The notes beneath the pieces are model-generated. The model was not told the DNA's origin, searched no databases, and worked only from the letters and a program-made list of their open reading frames with translations. Shown here piece by piece: positions 44,873-53,229 of a stretch of DNA of 64,000 nt (positions are counted from its first letter, which is position 1; each line of letters begins with the position of its first letter). The stretch covers positions 1 through 64,000 of the forward strand of contig JAXMOE010000005.1 in the NCBI GenBank assembly GCA_034670025.1, written 5' to 3'. The position numbers and the translations under genes were made by a program. The stretch is from PGYR01 sp034670025 (lineage in GTDB: Bacteria; Bacteroidota; Ignavibacteria; Kapaibacteriales; UBA2268).

Positions 44873-44909
44873 AAAAATCCAACCACAAATTAAAAGCAGT
44901 TGGATTTTT
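44873..44909 (-). terminator. Terminator of the sigma/anti-sigma operon
   Basis: Arms AAAAATCCAAC (44873-44883) and GTTGGATTTTT (44899-44909) pair perfectly over 11 bp, with T-rich ends on the minus strand. It is 24 bp after the stop of the anti-sigma gene at 44933. Confidence 0.82.
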
Positions 44910-44932
44910 CTATAATTTCTTGTCTCTATTCC

Positions 44933-46216
44933 CTAAAAAGTAATCTCTGTACCGATAAAGATTCCGCCTTGGCTTTGTTGACCAATGAACTGGTAATCTC
45001 TAACTATTGTCTGAGAGTAACCAAACACAATTGGGAATCTGCTCAGTCCACCGAGAGTAGTCGTTAGCCCCGCTTCCATTTTGTAAGACGGCGATTGACC
45101 TAAGAAAATCTGACCATTCACGAAAGTATCGAAATAGCTATTAGCAAAAATCTTACTGAACGTAGGCGTGTATTCTACACCACCACCGAGGAAGAATGGA
45201 TTACGTAAGTCCGCACCGTAATTAGTGCCGTAATACGACATACCAGCAGAGAACATACCACGCAAATCAGTAGTGAAGTAGTTAGTTAGGAAACTAACAT
45301 CCAACTGTCCGTTGTTGTTGCTGTTTGTGCTTGCTTTGGTTCGTATTACAGTTAAGTAATCGCGAGTGTAGCTTCTGTTGACTTTGAAATTATTATTCTC
45401 AGTCAGCATCATACCACGACCGAAGCCATTGAATTGATTGTTTTGATAAGCAAAATCAGCATCCCAAGGAGCAACATTGTTGTTATTTCTGCCTAAGTTA
45501 TCACTAATATTGCTGTTTATATTCTGATTGTCTGATTGGCTTATGTTGTCTAAATCTTCATCTGACAAGTTACTTGCCAAGCTTTCATTATTATCAATAT
45601 TGCTATCAGTCTCGTTCGCCGCATTGCTTACAATATTACTATTGTTGTTTGCATTGCTTTGAGAGTTGTTCGAAGTAGTTGAAGCATTATTATTGATATT
45701 ATTATCTAAATCCGTATCTATAATTTCAGCAGAGTTATCCGCCAATATTTCTGCATTCTCACTTATGGCTTCATCGCTGACAATTATATTATTGTTGGCA
45801 GCAACTTCATAAGATTTCACAATTGGAATATTACTATTTACATTATTTCTAGCTTCACTATCAGAGTTGAGGGAGCTATAAACAGTAAATGTAGCTACTG
45901 AAGCAACTACTGCCGCAGCAATAGAAACCCAATTAGCAGCCGATTCTGTCACTAACTTAGTAAGAGTAGGAGCACTAGCAGCCAAAGGAATACCAAGAGC
46001 CAGGAACACATTGTCCTTAGCTGACGGAGGAGGCACGAATGTCTCGTCGTCATCATCAATAGACTTTGAAATCTCCAGCTGTTTGTCGAATTCTGCTTGT
46101 AGCTCTGGGCTACTTTGCATCATTTTATCGACTTCTAACATCTGAGATTGGCTCAATTCCCCATCAATATACTGGGTAATTAATTCAAAATCTTTATTGT
46201 AATCTAAGTTTTCCAT
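44933..46216 (-). CDS. Anti-sigma-like protein with Asn-rich linker and outer-membrane barrel-like C-terminus
   Basis: 427 residues in three parts. Residues 1-60 resemble the N-terminus of anti-sigma factors (LITQYIDGELSQSQMLEVDK) but lack the zinc-binding Cys/His of ZAS domains. A single transmembrane helix lies at about 95-114. Then comes a very Asn/Ser/Asp-rich linker (117-280) and a C-terminal region (280-427) of alternating hydrophobic strands. This last part has aromatic girdles and ends IFIGTEITF, a terminal Phe as in BAM beta-signals. If so, one chain would span cytoplasm, inner membrane, periplasm and outer membrane. It lies 9 bp downstream of the ECF sigma gene and is likely its regulator. 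The barrel and topology are inferred. Confidence 0.7.
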   Translation of the reverse strand: MENLDYNKDFELITQYIDGELSQSQMLEVDKMMQSSPELQAEFDKQLEISKSIDDDDETFVPPPSAKDNVFLALGIPLAASAPTLTKLVTESAANWVSIAAAVVASVATFTVYSSLNSDSEARNNVNSNIPIVKSYEVAANNNIIVSDEAISENAEILADNSAEIIDTDLDNNINNNASTTSNNSQSNANNNSNIVSNAANETDSNIDNNESLASNLSDEDLDNISQSDNQNINSNISDNLGRNNNNVAPWDADFAYQNNQFNGFGRGMMLTENNNFKVNRSYTRDYLTVIRTKASTNSNNNGQLDVSFLTNYFTTDLRGMFSAGMSYYGTNYGADLRNPFFLGGGVEYTPTFSKIFANSYFDTFVNGQIFLGQSPSYKMEAGLTTTLGGLSRFPIVFGYSQTIVRDYQFIGQQSQGGIFIGTEITF

Positions 46217-46225
46217 TTCTTTTTA

Positions 46226-46792
46226 TTAATCGTGTTTGGACAAATCTTCCAAATACGGTTCTAATATCTCTTTTACTTTTTGTTTAGCTCTGTATATTCT
46301 TACTTTTACGTTGTTCATAGTGCTACCCGTTACTTCAGCTATATCTTTGTAAGAAAGTCCGTCATATTCTCTAAGAATAAACACTTCCTTATATTCTTCG
46401 GGTAGAACATCGATCGCCATTTTTATAAGTCCCAAAAGCTCTTTGTCATCTTTGTTCGAGTTATCACTTACGTGCATGTAATCTTCGTAAACGAGCAATG
46501 GCTTTTGTTTTTTTATATAATTGACACACAAATTCCTTGCTATAGTTAAGATAAAGGCGGGGACGTTAGTCATCTCCCTATCTTTTTTTGCACTTTTGTA
46601 GAAACGCACAAACGCATCTTGCAACACATCTTGTGCTTCTTCTTTATTACCAAGGAACCTTCGACAATAGGCAAAAACTCGAGGTGAATGTCTGTCATAC
46701 AACTCTGAGAAAGCTGCATCTGCTAACTTACCCTTAGATTGTACCAATTCAAACAGCTCCGGGTCACTATATTTATCAAGTTTTGAGCCCAT
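46226..46792 (-). CDS. ECF (sigma-70 family, RpoE-like) sigma factor
   Basis: 188 residues with region 2 (EEAQDVLQDAFVRFYKSAKK, about 51-70) and region 4 (LPEEYKEVFILREYDGLSYKDIAEVTGSTMNNVKVRIYRAKQ), separated by the usual short linker without region 3. Region 4 has a helix-turn-helix for -35 recognition. It is the first gene of a two-gene operon with the unusual anti-sigma protein, the normal arrangement for controlled ECF factors. The regulon is unknown. Confidence 0.93.
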   Translation of the reverse strand: MGSKLDKYSDPELFELVQSKGKLADAAFSELYDRHSPRVFAYCRRFLGNKEEAQDVLQDAFVRFYKSAKKDREMTNVPAFILTIARNLCVNYIKKQKPLLVYEDYMHVSDNSNKDDKELLGLIKMAIDVLPEEYKEVFILREYDGLSYKDIAEVTGSTMNNVKVRIYRAKQKVKEILEPYLEDLSKHD

Positions 46793-46842
46793 TACTACTA
46801 CTATAACAACAATTAGAAAAAAATGTTACAAGCCGAACCCTA

Positions 46843-47598
46843 TTACTCTGGTATATTTTCCCATATATCCGTTAGTATCTCACTAAAAGAAAAGAATCCT
46901 TGCTTGTTGTGAACCCAATTAGCAGCCAAAAGCGAGCCAAGTGCAAAGCCAGTTCTGTTTTTTGCCCTGTGAGTTAACTCTATCGTGTCTGCAAGGGAGT
47001 CTAAGTACATAGTATGAATGCCTGTTATCTCGCCACCACGAGTGGAAGAAATATGTAACTTATCGTTATCTACGTCTCCTTGTATGGCATTCACTTCTGT
47101 ACCGTTCTTTCTATCTATATTGCTGGTGATTATCTTACCCATAATCTCAGCTGTACCGCTTGGGCTGTCTTTCTTGCGTTTGTGGTGCATTTCGTTCACC
47201 ATAACGTCGTAGCTGTCTAAGAAGTTTACTAACTTCGAAGCGTATTTGACTATCTTGAAATACATTTGCACTCCAACAGAAAAGTTAGAACCCCAAACTA
47301 AGCCAGTCTCATTCTTAGTTATTAGGTCTTGTATCTCGTCTTTTTGGTCGTACCAACCAGTTGTACCTACTACTATTGCCTTTTTCTTTTCTGATAATAT
47401 CTTGATATTATTCACAACCGAATCGGGATAAGTGAAATCAATTGCTACATCAAAATCATAATCTTCTTCTGGTTTTATTGGATTGTTCTCATCGAAAATA
47501 TCTGTAATGAAGTAACCTTTGTCTTTAGCCAACTTCTCTATTACTCGGCCCATTGCTCCATAACCGACTATTGCTATTTTGGGTAATTTGTTTGGCAT
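46843..47598 (-). CDS. dapB: 4-hydroxy-tetrahydrodipicolinate reductase
   Basis: 251 residues. It shows IAIVGYGAMGRVIEKL (NAD(P) binding), VVGTTGW, SNFSVGV, and the catalytic/substrate motif EMHHKRKKDSPSGTA. It reduces HTPA in lysine and diaminopimelate synthesis. It is alone on its transcript as far as can be seen. Confidence 0.95.
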   Translation of the reverse strand: MPNKLPKIAIVGYGAMGRVIEKLAKDKGYFITDIFDENNPIKPEEDYDFDVAIDFTYPDSVVNNIKILSEKKKAIVVGTTGWYDQKDEIQDLITKNETGLVWGSNFSVGVQMYFKIVKYASKLVNFLDSYDVMVNEMHHKRKKDSPSGTAEIMGKIITSNIDRKNGTEVNAIQGDVDNDKLHISSTRGGEITGIHTMYLDSLADTIELTHRAKNRTGFALGSLLAANWVHNKQGFFSFSEILTDIWENIPE

Positions 47599-47698
47599 AT
47601 TAAATTCCTAAGTTTTTGTGTTCGTATAAAAAAATAAAGATAAGCAAAATCTTCAAAATTTCACTTATCCTTAATCTCAATCTTAATTTTCTAAATTC

Positions 47699-48343
47699 CT
47701 AATATTGCTCTTTTTTTCTACCAATAAACCGTATTACTTTTGCTGTTCCATTGTGGTATTTCCCTTCATTTAGTTCTACTTGAACTTCGCCGTGCATCAG
47801 CGCTTCAAAGTCTGAAAAATCATTTTGAATTGATTCGAGTGAGAATAGAACATTAATATTTCCAGGGCCACCAACAGCAGGATTTTGTTTCCTCAGCGGC
47901 AAGTGTGCTTTACTGAATCCTTCGAGAATCAGTATTCCACCGGGCTTAATTAACTCGGCTATTTTTTTGTGGTAAGCAGACAGTATCTCGACTGGGAAGT
48001 GAGCAAAGATTAGTGCTGCTGAATCGAATTTCTTGTTAGCTAATTCCAAATCAGATAGGTTTCCTATCTCATAATCTATTTCAACACTATTCTCGGCAGC
48101 TAACTTCATTGCTTTCTTACGGCCTTCTTCGCTAATGTCAAAGGCAGTAACATCCAATCCTTGAGTAGCGGCATAGACAGCATTTCTGCCCTCGCCCTCT
48201 GCTGGGAATAGCATAGAGCCAGTTAGCTCATAACTTTCTATTACAGATTTCAGAAACTCATTGGGTTCAGTGCCGTAAGCATAGCCCTCTTCCGAGAATC
48301 TTACATCCCACATTGTTTTCTTTTCTTTCGGTTCAGTATTCAT
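47699..48343 (-). CDS. Class I SAM-dependent methyltransferase
   Basis: 214 residues. It begins MWDVRFSEEGYAYGTEPNEF, has motif I in the form LFPAEGEGRNAVYAA, an acidic post-I residue (VTAFDISEEG), and AALIFAHFP at motif IV. It resembles TehB/thiopurine-type methyltransferases. Its substrate is unknown. Confidence 0.85.
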   Translation of the reverse strand: MNTEPKEKKTMWDVRFSEEGYAYGTEPNEFLKSVIESYELTGSMLFPAEGEGRNAVYAATQGLDVTAFDISEEGRKKAMKLAAENSVEIDYEIGNLSDLELANKKFDSAALIFAHFPVEILSAYHKKIAELIKPGGILILEGFSKAHLPLRKQNPAVGGPGNINVLFSLESIQNDFSDFEALMHGEVQVELNEGKYHNGTAKVIRFIGRKKEQY

Positions 48344-48353
48344 ATATATTAAA

Positions 48354-48396
48354 TTAGTCTATTGGAAAAATGCAGCTCGCAATTCCAATAGACTAA
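48354..48396. other. Long hairpin between aminotransferase and methyltransferase genes
   Basis: Perfect 14-bp arms TTAGTCTATTGGAA (48354-48367) and TTCCAATAGACTAA (48383-48396), with a further TGC/GCA pairing in the loop. The hairpin is very strong but lacks a clear T tract on either strand. It may be a Rho-independent terminator for the aminotransferase gene with a weak tract, or an operator or processing site. Confidence 0.6.
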
Positions 48397-48431
48397 ATAA
48401 AGCTAAATAGATTTTTAATCTTGATTATAAA

Positions 48432-49628
48432 TTAATCATTATAGTGCTTATAAAACTCACCAATCAGATCAAATGATTGCTCTAATGTCTTTTCAGTAGG
48501 ACAGATAACTATTCGGAAATGTGAGCTACCCGGCTTTTGACCGAATCCAGTACCAGGCACTACTACTACTCCCGTTGCTTTTAGCAATTCCTCGCAGAAG
48601 TGGTAATCATTTTGGACATCGATACTTGGGAAAGCGTAGAAAGCACCTTGTGGAGCGACTAAGTCAATTCCGTCTATCTGGTTTATTTTATCAACTACTA
48701 AGTCTCTCCTTCTAATCAATTTCTCTTTTGTCTCTTCTATGTGTGACTGGTCACCTTCCAACGCTGGCTTGATACAGTATTGTAGTGGATGGTTGGCTGA
48801 GACTCTACTTCTCAAAATCTTATTGATTGCTTCAACAAATTCGTGAGTCAATCTCTTTTCGCCCGACACTATACCCCAACCTAATCTGAATCCAGGTGCC
48901 ATATAGTTCTTTGACATTCCAGAGAAAGTAACACAAGTCACAGTTGGATCTAATGATGCAATTGATACCATCTCTGCATCATCAAAAATCAGCTTGTCAT
49001 ATATCTCATCTGCAAATATTACTAAGTTGTGCTCCTTCGCAACTTCTACTATCTGCTCTAACTGCTCACGCTTGTACAAAGCACCAGTGGGGTTGTTCGG
49101 ATTGATTAGCACAATCGCTCTTGTTTTGGCATTTACTTTTGATTTGATGTCTTCTATGTCTGGAGCCCAGCCATTGCTTTCATCTAAGTAATATGGGTTT
49201 GGCTCTAACTCTAACTTACTCTCAATAGCATTGTAAAGCGGATAGCCCGGAGTAGGCATAAGGAAATTCTCGCCAGTGTTCAGCAACGCCGTTAAGCATA
49301 TTTCTATTGCCTCGGCGGCACCAGTGGTGATGAATATGTCCTGAATACTCTTAATTTTCTTTCTTTCTTCTGCGTCCTTTCTTACCGCCTCTATCGCTTC
49401 TGGAATGCCCGAAGATGGTGCATAGCCATTCTTGTTGCTGCGAAGTGCTTCCACCACGCTGTCAATCAAATGAGGAGGAGTATCGAAATCATATACATTT
49501 GGGTCACCAATATTGAGGTAGTGCATATCCATACCCGTTTTGGCAACTCCCTGAGCTAAGACAATAATATCACGAATAGCATAGTGAATATTATTAGTTC
49601 TAAATGCTGGTACTAAAGAATTTATCAT
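48432..49628 (-). CDS. Class I aminotransferase, alanine-synthesising (AlaA/AlaC-like)
   Basis: 398 residues. It shows YLNIGDPNVYDFDTP, TTGAAEAIEICLTALLN, PTPGYPLYNA, the PNNPTGALY motif, and the PLP-lysine motif SGMSKNYMAPGFRLGWG. The pattern is closest to alanine aminotransferases (glutamate-pyruvate), with aspartate or other 2-oxo-acid substrates possible. Monocistronic by position. Confidence 0.87.
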   Translation of the reverse strand: MINSLVPAFRTNNIHYAIRDIIVLAQGVAKTGMDMHYLNIGDPNVYDFDTPPHLIDSVVEALRSNKNGYAPSSGIPEAIEAVRKDAEERKKIKSIQDIFITTGAAEAIEICLTALLNTGENFLMPTPGYPLYNAIESKLELEPNPYYLDESNGWAPDIEDIKSKVNAKTRAIVLINPNNPTGALYKREQLEQIVEVAKEHNLVIFADEIYDKLIFDDAEMVSIASLDPTVTCVTFSGMSKNYMAPGFRLGWGIVSGEKRLTHEFVEAINKILRSRVSANHPLQYCIKPALEGDQSHIEETKEKLIRRRDLVVDKINQIDGIDLVAPQGAFYAFPSIDVQNDYHFCEELLKATGVVVVPGTGFGQKPGSSHFRIVICPTEKTLEQSFDLIGEFYKHYND

Positions 49629-49802
49629 TATTACTTTCCTTTTCTAACATAGAATAAATATATCAATTCTACAAAATTACGAAATTATGTGAGATTTAGT
49701 ATTTATAAAGTTCTTTTAAATGTTCTATACCTTCGTAGAGACGTATTGTTTACCTCTCTAAAGCCACAGAGTGGTGGGGTGATATTAGAAATTGCAAATG
49801 TT

Positions 49803-49819
49803 CAACCCCGATGGGGTTG
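49803..49819. repeat. CAACCCC/GGGGTTG hairpin
   Basis: Perfect 7-bp stem (49803-49809, 49813-49819) with a GAT loop, in an intergenic repeat cluster. No T tract, so it is not an obvious terminator. Confidence 0.55.
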
Positions 49820-49856
49820 GTATGTGGTGCTAGTTTTGGGCTTGCTACTAATATTT

Positions 49857-49912
49857 AACTCCTATCGGAGTTGGCAGAGCTTGTTCCGACTGGGGAGGAA
49901 CAATTTGTTGCA
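49857..49912 (+). repeat. Dispersed hairpin repeat, copy B
   Basis: AACTCC-TATC-GGAGTT palindrome (49857-49872), then GGCAGAGCTTGTTCCGACTG and GGGAGGAACAA. It aligns with copy A (24645-24695) over its length; the first hairpin is better preserved here and the second is degenerate. Confidence 0.6.
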
Positions 49913-49974
49913 ATCTTATGTCAACATATCACTTTACATTACATTCTATTAGTTAAGAAATACTTTTACTTTTA

Positions 49975-50006
49975 TTTGCATTAGTCAATATATTTACTTA
50001 CTTTTG
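49975..50006 (+). promoter_or_regulatory. Promoter of the mobile mystery operon
   Basis: TTTG at 49975-49978, a 20-bp spacer and TACTTTTG at 49999-50006 fit the Bacteroidota promoter consensus, 35 bp before the start codon at 50041. Confidence 0.7.
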
Positions 50007-50020
50007 TGATATAAAGTAAA
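49993..50020. promoter_or_regulatory. Candidate operator of the XRE regulator
   Basis: Perfect 7-bp inverted repeat TTTACTT (49993-49999) / AAGTAAA (50014-50020) flanks and overlaps the -7 box. It is well placed for a dimeric XRE repressor encoded by the next gene to shut off its own promoter. Inferred, not demonstrated. Confidence 0.55.
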
Positions 50021-50040
50021 CATATAACCTTACAATTATA

Positions 50041-50502
50041 ATGAGAGACAATAGAAAATTACAAATAGAACAGCTTAACAGAAAGATGAATTACTTCAAA
50101 GAGGCATCCACAATAGCTACCCCAGGCAAGGGGTGGCTTAAGTTAGTGCGTTCCACCTTGAATATGACATTAGCACAGCTAGGGAACAAACTCGGCATTA
50201 CTAAGCAGGGTGTTCTAAGCTTAGAAGAAAGTGAAGCAAAAGGTTCTATTAGTTTAAAATCACTTAGTCAAGCAGCCGAAGCTATGGATATGAAACTTGT
50301 CTATGGATTGGTTCCAAAAGAAGGGAATTTGGAAGATTACATAGATAAGAAAGCAGAGGAATATGCGAAGAACATTGTTATGCGAACTAATCAAACTATG
50401 AAGTTAGAAGACCAAGCGATAGAATATGGAAGTTTAGAAAAATCTATTGCTGCTTTGAAAGAAGAAATAAAAAGGGATATGCTGAAGAGGTTATGGGATT
50501 AG
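50041..50502 (+). CDS. Mobile mystery protein A (XRE helix-turn-helix regulator)
   Basis: 153 residues. The XRE domain (about 30-90) contains MTLAQLGNKLGITKQGVLSLEE and ISLKSLSQAAEAMDMKLVYGLVPKEG, a layout characteristic of the TIGR02612 mobile mystery A family. The C-terminal part is helical and charged. It is encoded directly before a Fic protein with a 10-bp overlap, as in known mobile mystery A/B pairs, which behave like toxin-antitoxin modules in having an autoregulated antitoxin-like first gene. A matching promoter-operator lies upstream. Confidence 0.9.
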   Translation: MRDNRKLQIEQLNRKMNYFKEASTIATPGKGWLKLVRSTLNMTLAQLGNKLGITKQGVLSLEESEAKGSISLKSLSQAAEAMDMKLVYGLVPKEGNLEDYIDKKAEEYAKNIVMRTNQTMKLEDQAIEYGSLEKSIAALKEEIKRDMLKRLWD

Positions 50503-51089
50503 AATTTGAATATAAAAAGGGACAAACTTCTCTTGATTCTAACGAAATAAATGGTTTGAAAATCAGCACCATTTCAACTCAAGATGAATTAAATGAGTTT
50601 GAACAATTAAACATTGAAAAGGCAATAATATGGTCAATGAACAAAAAAATGAACCCTGATTATATTCTTTCTGAATATTTTGTGAGGCAATTACACGTAA
50701 AAATGTTCGGAGATATTTGGGCATGGGCGGGCGAATTTAGAAAAACTGATAAAAACATTGGAGTTCATTGGCCATTAATTGCCACTAAGTTAAAACAATT
50801 GGTCGAAGATACTAAGTTTTGGATAGAAAATGAAACTTTTCCAAAAGAAGAGGTTGCCATCAGATTTAAGCACCGAATTGTTTCAATTCACGGTTTTCCA
50901 AATGGTAATGGACGACACTCTAGATTAATGGCTGACATTATAAATGAAAGAATATTTGGTAATAATGTCTTTTCTTGGTGCAGAAATGATAGCCGTGACA
51001 ATGGGAAAATCAGAGCAGAGTACATAGAAGCACTAAGGCAGGCAGATAATCATGATATTTCAGCACTTTTAAAATTTTCAAAAGGTTAA
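50493..51089 (+). CDS. Mobile mystery protein B (Fic/Doc-domain protein)
   Basis: 198 residues. The Fic motif is HGFPNGNGR (133-141), with the acidic Mg-coordinating residue replaced by Asn. An upstream FGDIWAWAGEFRKTDKNIGV beta-hairpin region is typical of the family (TIGR02613). Fic proteins transfer AMP or phosphate groups to targets. The Asn is normal for this subfamily, and its activity is unknown. It overlaps gene A by 10 bp and precedes the DUF4256 gene by 3 bp. Confidence 0.88.
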   Translation: MGLEFEYKKGQTSLDSNEINGLKISTISTQDELNEFEQLNIEKAIIWSMNKKMNPDYILSEYFVRQLHVKMFGDIWAWAGEFRKTDKNIGVHWPLIATKLKQLVEDTKFWIENETFPKEEVAIRFKHRIVSIHGFPNGNGRHSRLMADIINERIFGNNVFSWCRNDSRDNGKIRAEYIEALRQADNHDISALLKFSKG

Positions 51090-51092
51090 ACC

Positions 51093-51647
51093 ATGACAAA
51101 AAAACTAAATAAACAACAAGAAACTGAACTACTCAGTACACTCAAAAAGCGATTTGAAGAAAACGTAGCAAGGCACCCGAAAGTCAAGTGGGACGATGTA
51201 GAAAAACAGCTGAGTGGGAATAACTCACTTTGGTCTCTAAACGAAATGGAGCTGTCTGGTGGTGAGCCAGATATAATAGACTTCGACAAAAAAGCTGGCA
51301 AGTATCTATTTGCAGACTGCTCAGCAGAAAGCCCCAAAGAGAGACGTAGCTTGTGCTATGACCAAGAAGCATTGGAATCGAGAAAGAAGTACAAACCCGA
51401 CGACAGTGCTTGCAATGTAGCTACAGAAATGGGGATAGAGTTAATGACTGAAGAGCAGTACAAACACCTGCAAACACTCGGCAACTATGACACAAAGACT
51501 TCGAGTTGGCTAAAGACCCCTGATAAGATTCGCTCACTCGGTGGTGCTATATTCGGTGACAAGCGGTTCGACACAGTATTCATCTACCACAATGGAGCAG
51601 AATCATACTACAAAAGCCGTGGCTTCCGTGGTTGTGTTTGGGTGTGA
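51093..51647 (+). CDS. DUF4256 domain protein
   Basis: 184 residues covering the whole DUF4256 family pattern. It has WDDVEKQLSGNNSLWSLNEM, GGEPDIIDFDKK, DCSAESPKERRSLCYDQEA, MGIELMTEEQY and GGAIFGDKRFDTVFIYHNGA. The family has no known function. It follows the mobile mystery B gene by 3 bp and may be carried in the same transcript. Confidence 0.87.
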   Translation: MTKKLNKQQETELLSTLKKRFEENVARHPKVKWDDVEKQLSGNNSLWSLNEMELSGGEPDIIDFDKKAGKYLFADCSAESPKERRSLCYDQEALESRKKYKPDDSACNVATEMGIELMTEEQYKHLQTLGNYDTKTSSWLKTPDKIRSLGGAIFGDKRFDTVFIYHNGAESYYKSRGFRGCVWV

Positions 51648-51721
51648 TGGATTATCCAATCAATTTTGCATAATGAATGTATTTTTCGTAATTTGAAGGG
51701 TTGCAATAAATTAGAAATCAG

Positions 51722-52114
51722 ATGACAAAAACTATACACACAGTATCAATAGCACTAACTCTACTTATTTTGAGTTCGTGCAATGATATGGTTTCGCACG
51801 ACTGTGCAGAAAGAAACTGGCTAATTGAAGATATAATTATTCCAGATACAGTCCAATCTGGCAAAAAAATCCAAATTAAAATTGCTTACGGTTACTCAAG
51901 TTCCGGCTCGGTTACAAGTATTAACTATCAATTTGAAGGTGATTCGTTAATACTCAGCGCCTTTTACTGCGTTACAACAAGAGAGGGCTATGTGTCAAAC
52001 ACAGAGTATCATTATGATACTCTGCTCACAAATTTCACTTTTCCAACCGAAGGTATTTTCGATATTTATATCAAAGACAACGATGACTTTCTGAAGACTG
52101 TAGTTGTAGAATAA
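51722..52114 (+). CDS. Small lipoprotein of unknown function
   Basis: 130 residues. A lipoprotein signal (LLILSSCNDM, Cys 20) precedes a mostly beta mature domain. The mature part carries two more Cys and has the look of a small Ig-like fold (for example DTVQSGKKIQIKI). Not recognised further. It is a single gene converging on the AI-2E transporter. Confidence 0.65.
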   Translation: MTKTIHTVSIALTLLILSSCNDMVSHDCAERNWLIEDIIIPDTVQSGKKIQIKIAYGYSSSGSVTSINYQFEGDSLILSAFYCVTTREGYVSNTEYHYDTLLTNFTFPTEGIFDIYIKDNDDFLKTVVVE

Positions 52115-52122
52115 AGTCTAAA

Positions 52123-53163
52123 TCAAGTCTTATTACCATCCAAATATAATTCCTGCACCAACACTATTACAATAACTGTAAGTGGAGTTGCGAGTAATAA
52201 ACCCCACGCTCCTGTGAGCACACCCATTATTAACTGGGCAATCAATATAAGTGCTGGAGGCATATTGATAAGCTTTTTTTGAATGAATGTAGTAATAAAA
52301 TTGCTTTCCACAAACTGAATCAGTACATAAAGACCCGTTACCAAAATAGCTGTCTGTGGTCCTTGCATAAGTCCTATAAGCACTGCGGGTATATATCCGA
52401 GCAAAGGCCCAAAGTTAGGGATAAAGCTTAGCAGCCCTGCTAATATCCCCAAAACTAACCAAAGCGGTACACCAATTATAGCCAAACCAACAGAAGTCAG
52501 TACAAAAACAACGAACATAGAGATTAGCTTACCGCCCAACCACTTTAATAACTGTTCTGATAATCTATCTAAGACTTGCTTTCCTTTTTTTCTCCCTTTT
52601 TTTGGAATTAACTGCACCACCCCTTGGACATAAGTTTTGGGTGAAATGGTAAAGAAGATACCGATAAACAAAACGACATAAATATCACCCACACCACCAA
52701 ATGTAGATTGGAAGAACTTACCAGCAAACACTTTAGCTTTGTCCAATGATTTTTTTGAAGAAGCCTCATCTACTAACATACTGCCAATAGAACTTTCATT
52801 CAGTGTTGACTTGGCATTTTCTATTGTTTTGGGCAGCGTTTCTATCAACTCTGCCATTTGTGCCTGAATCTTAAAGCCAATTAGCCAAAACAATCCTGAC
52901 ACTATAACAATTGTTCCTATTATAGATATAGTTACGCAAAGACTCTCGTTCCAACTCGTTTTTCGCTCAATGAAATCGCTAATTCCTCTAAAAAATATAG
53001 CGATGAGCGAACCAGCCAAGATTAGCAAAAACACGTTGAATGTTACTGCGATTATCATTAGCAATACAGCTACGAAGGCAATAATACCAGTAGCTATCCA
53101 GACTTTATTTTGGAATGCTGGGTTTGAACTGCCTTTTTTTAATTCATTTTCGGTTTGCATCAT
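52123..53163 (-). CDS. AI-2E family transporter (PerM-like)
   Basis: 346 residues. Two N-terminal helices (about 18-55), a third near 65-90, a hydrophilic loop, and a C-terminal group of helices with GVPLWLVLGILAGLLSFIPNFGPLLG and LIMGVLTGAWGLLLATPL are diagnostic of this family. Members export AI-2, Na+/H+ or other solutes; substrate here unknown. Confidence 0.9.
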   Translation of the reverse strand: MMQTENELKKGSSNPAFQNKVWIATGIIAFVAVLLMIIAVTFNVFLLILAGSLIAIFFRGISDFIERKTSWNESLCVTISIIGTIVIVSGLFWLIGFKIQAQMAELIETLPKTIENAKSTLNESSIGSMLVDEASSKKSLDKAKVFAGKFFQSTFGGVGDIYVVLFIGIFFTISPKTYVQGVVQLIPKKGRKKGKQVLDRLSEQLLKWLGGKLISMFVVFVLTSVGLAIIGVPLWLVLGILAGLLSFIPNFGPLLGYIPAVLIGLMQGPQTAILVTGLYVLIQFVESNFITTFIQKKLINMPPALILIAQLIMGVLTGAWGLLLATPLTVIVIVLVQELYLDGNKT

Positions 53164-53229
53164 AGTTCCTGTTGTATGATAGTTGAGACTTACAATTTGT
53201 TATTATTCTTATACCAATTCTAGTCTAAC

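Larger units (their letters stand above)
49629..50040. other. 412-bp intergenic region with hairpin repeats and promoter
   Basis: No gene. It holds a short inverted repeat TAGAGA/TCTCTA (49736-49741, 49755-49760) reminiscent of common GTAGAGACG-type repeats, a CAACCCC-GAT-GGGGTTG hairpin (49803-49819), and copy B of the dispersed repeat (49857-49912). The promoter-operator of the mobile mystery operon (49975-50020) is at the right end. Confidence 0.65.

Noticed and set aside
49689..49952. Plus-strand 87-codon frame upstream of mobile mystery A
   Set aside because: Consists of repeat sequence and hairpins, no homologous or domain-like content.
50041..51647. Prophage or integron around the mobile mystery genes
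   Set aside because: No integrase, attachment repeat or phage structural gene nearby; only the small cassette is visible.
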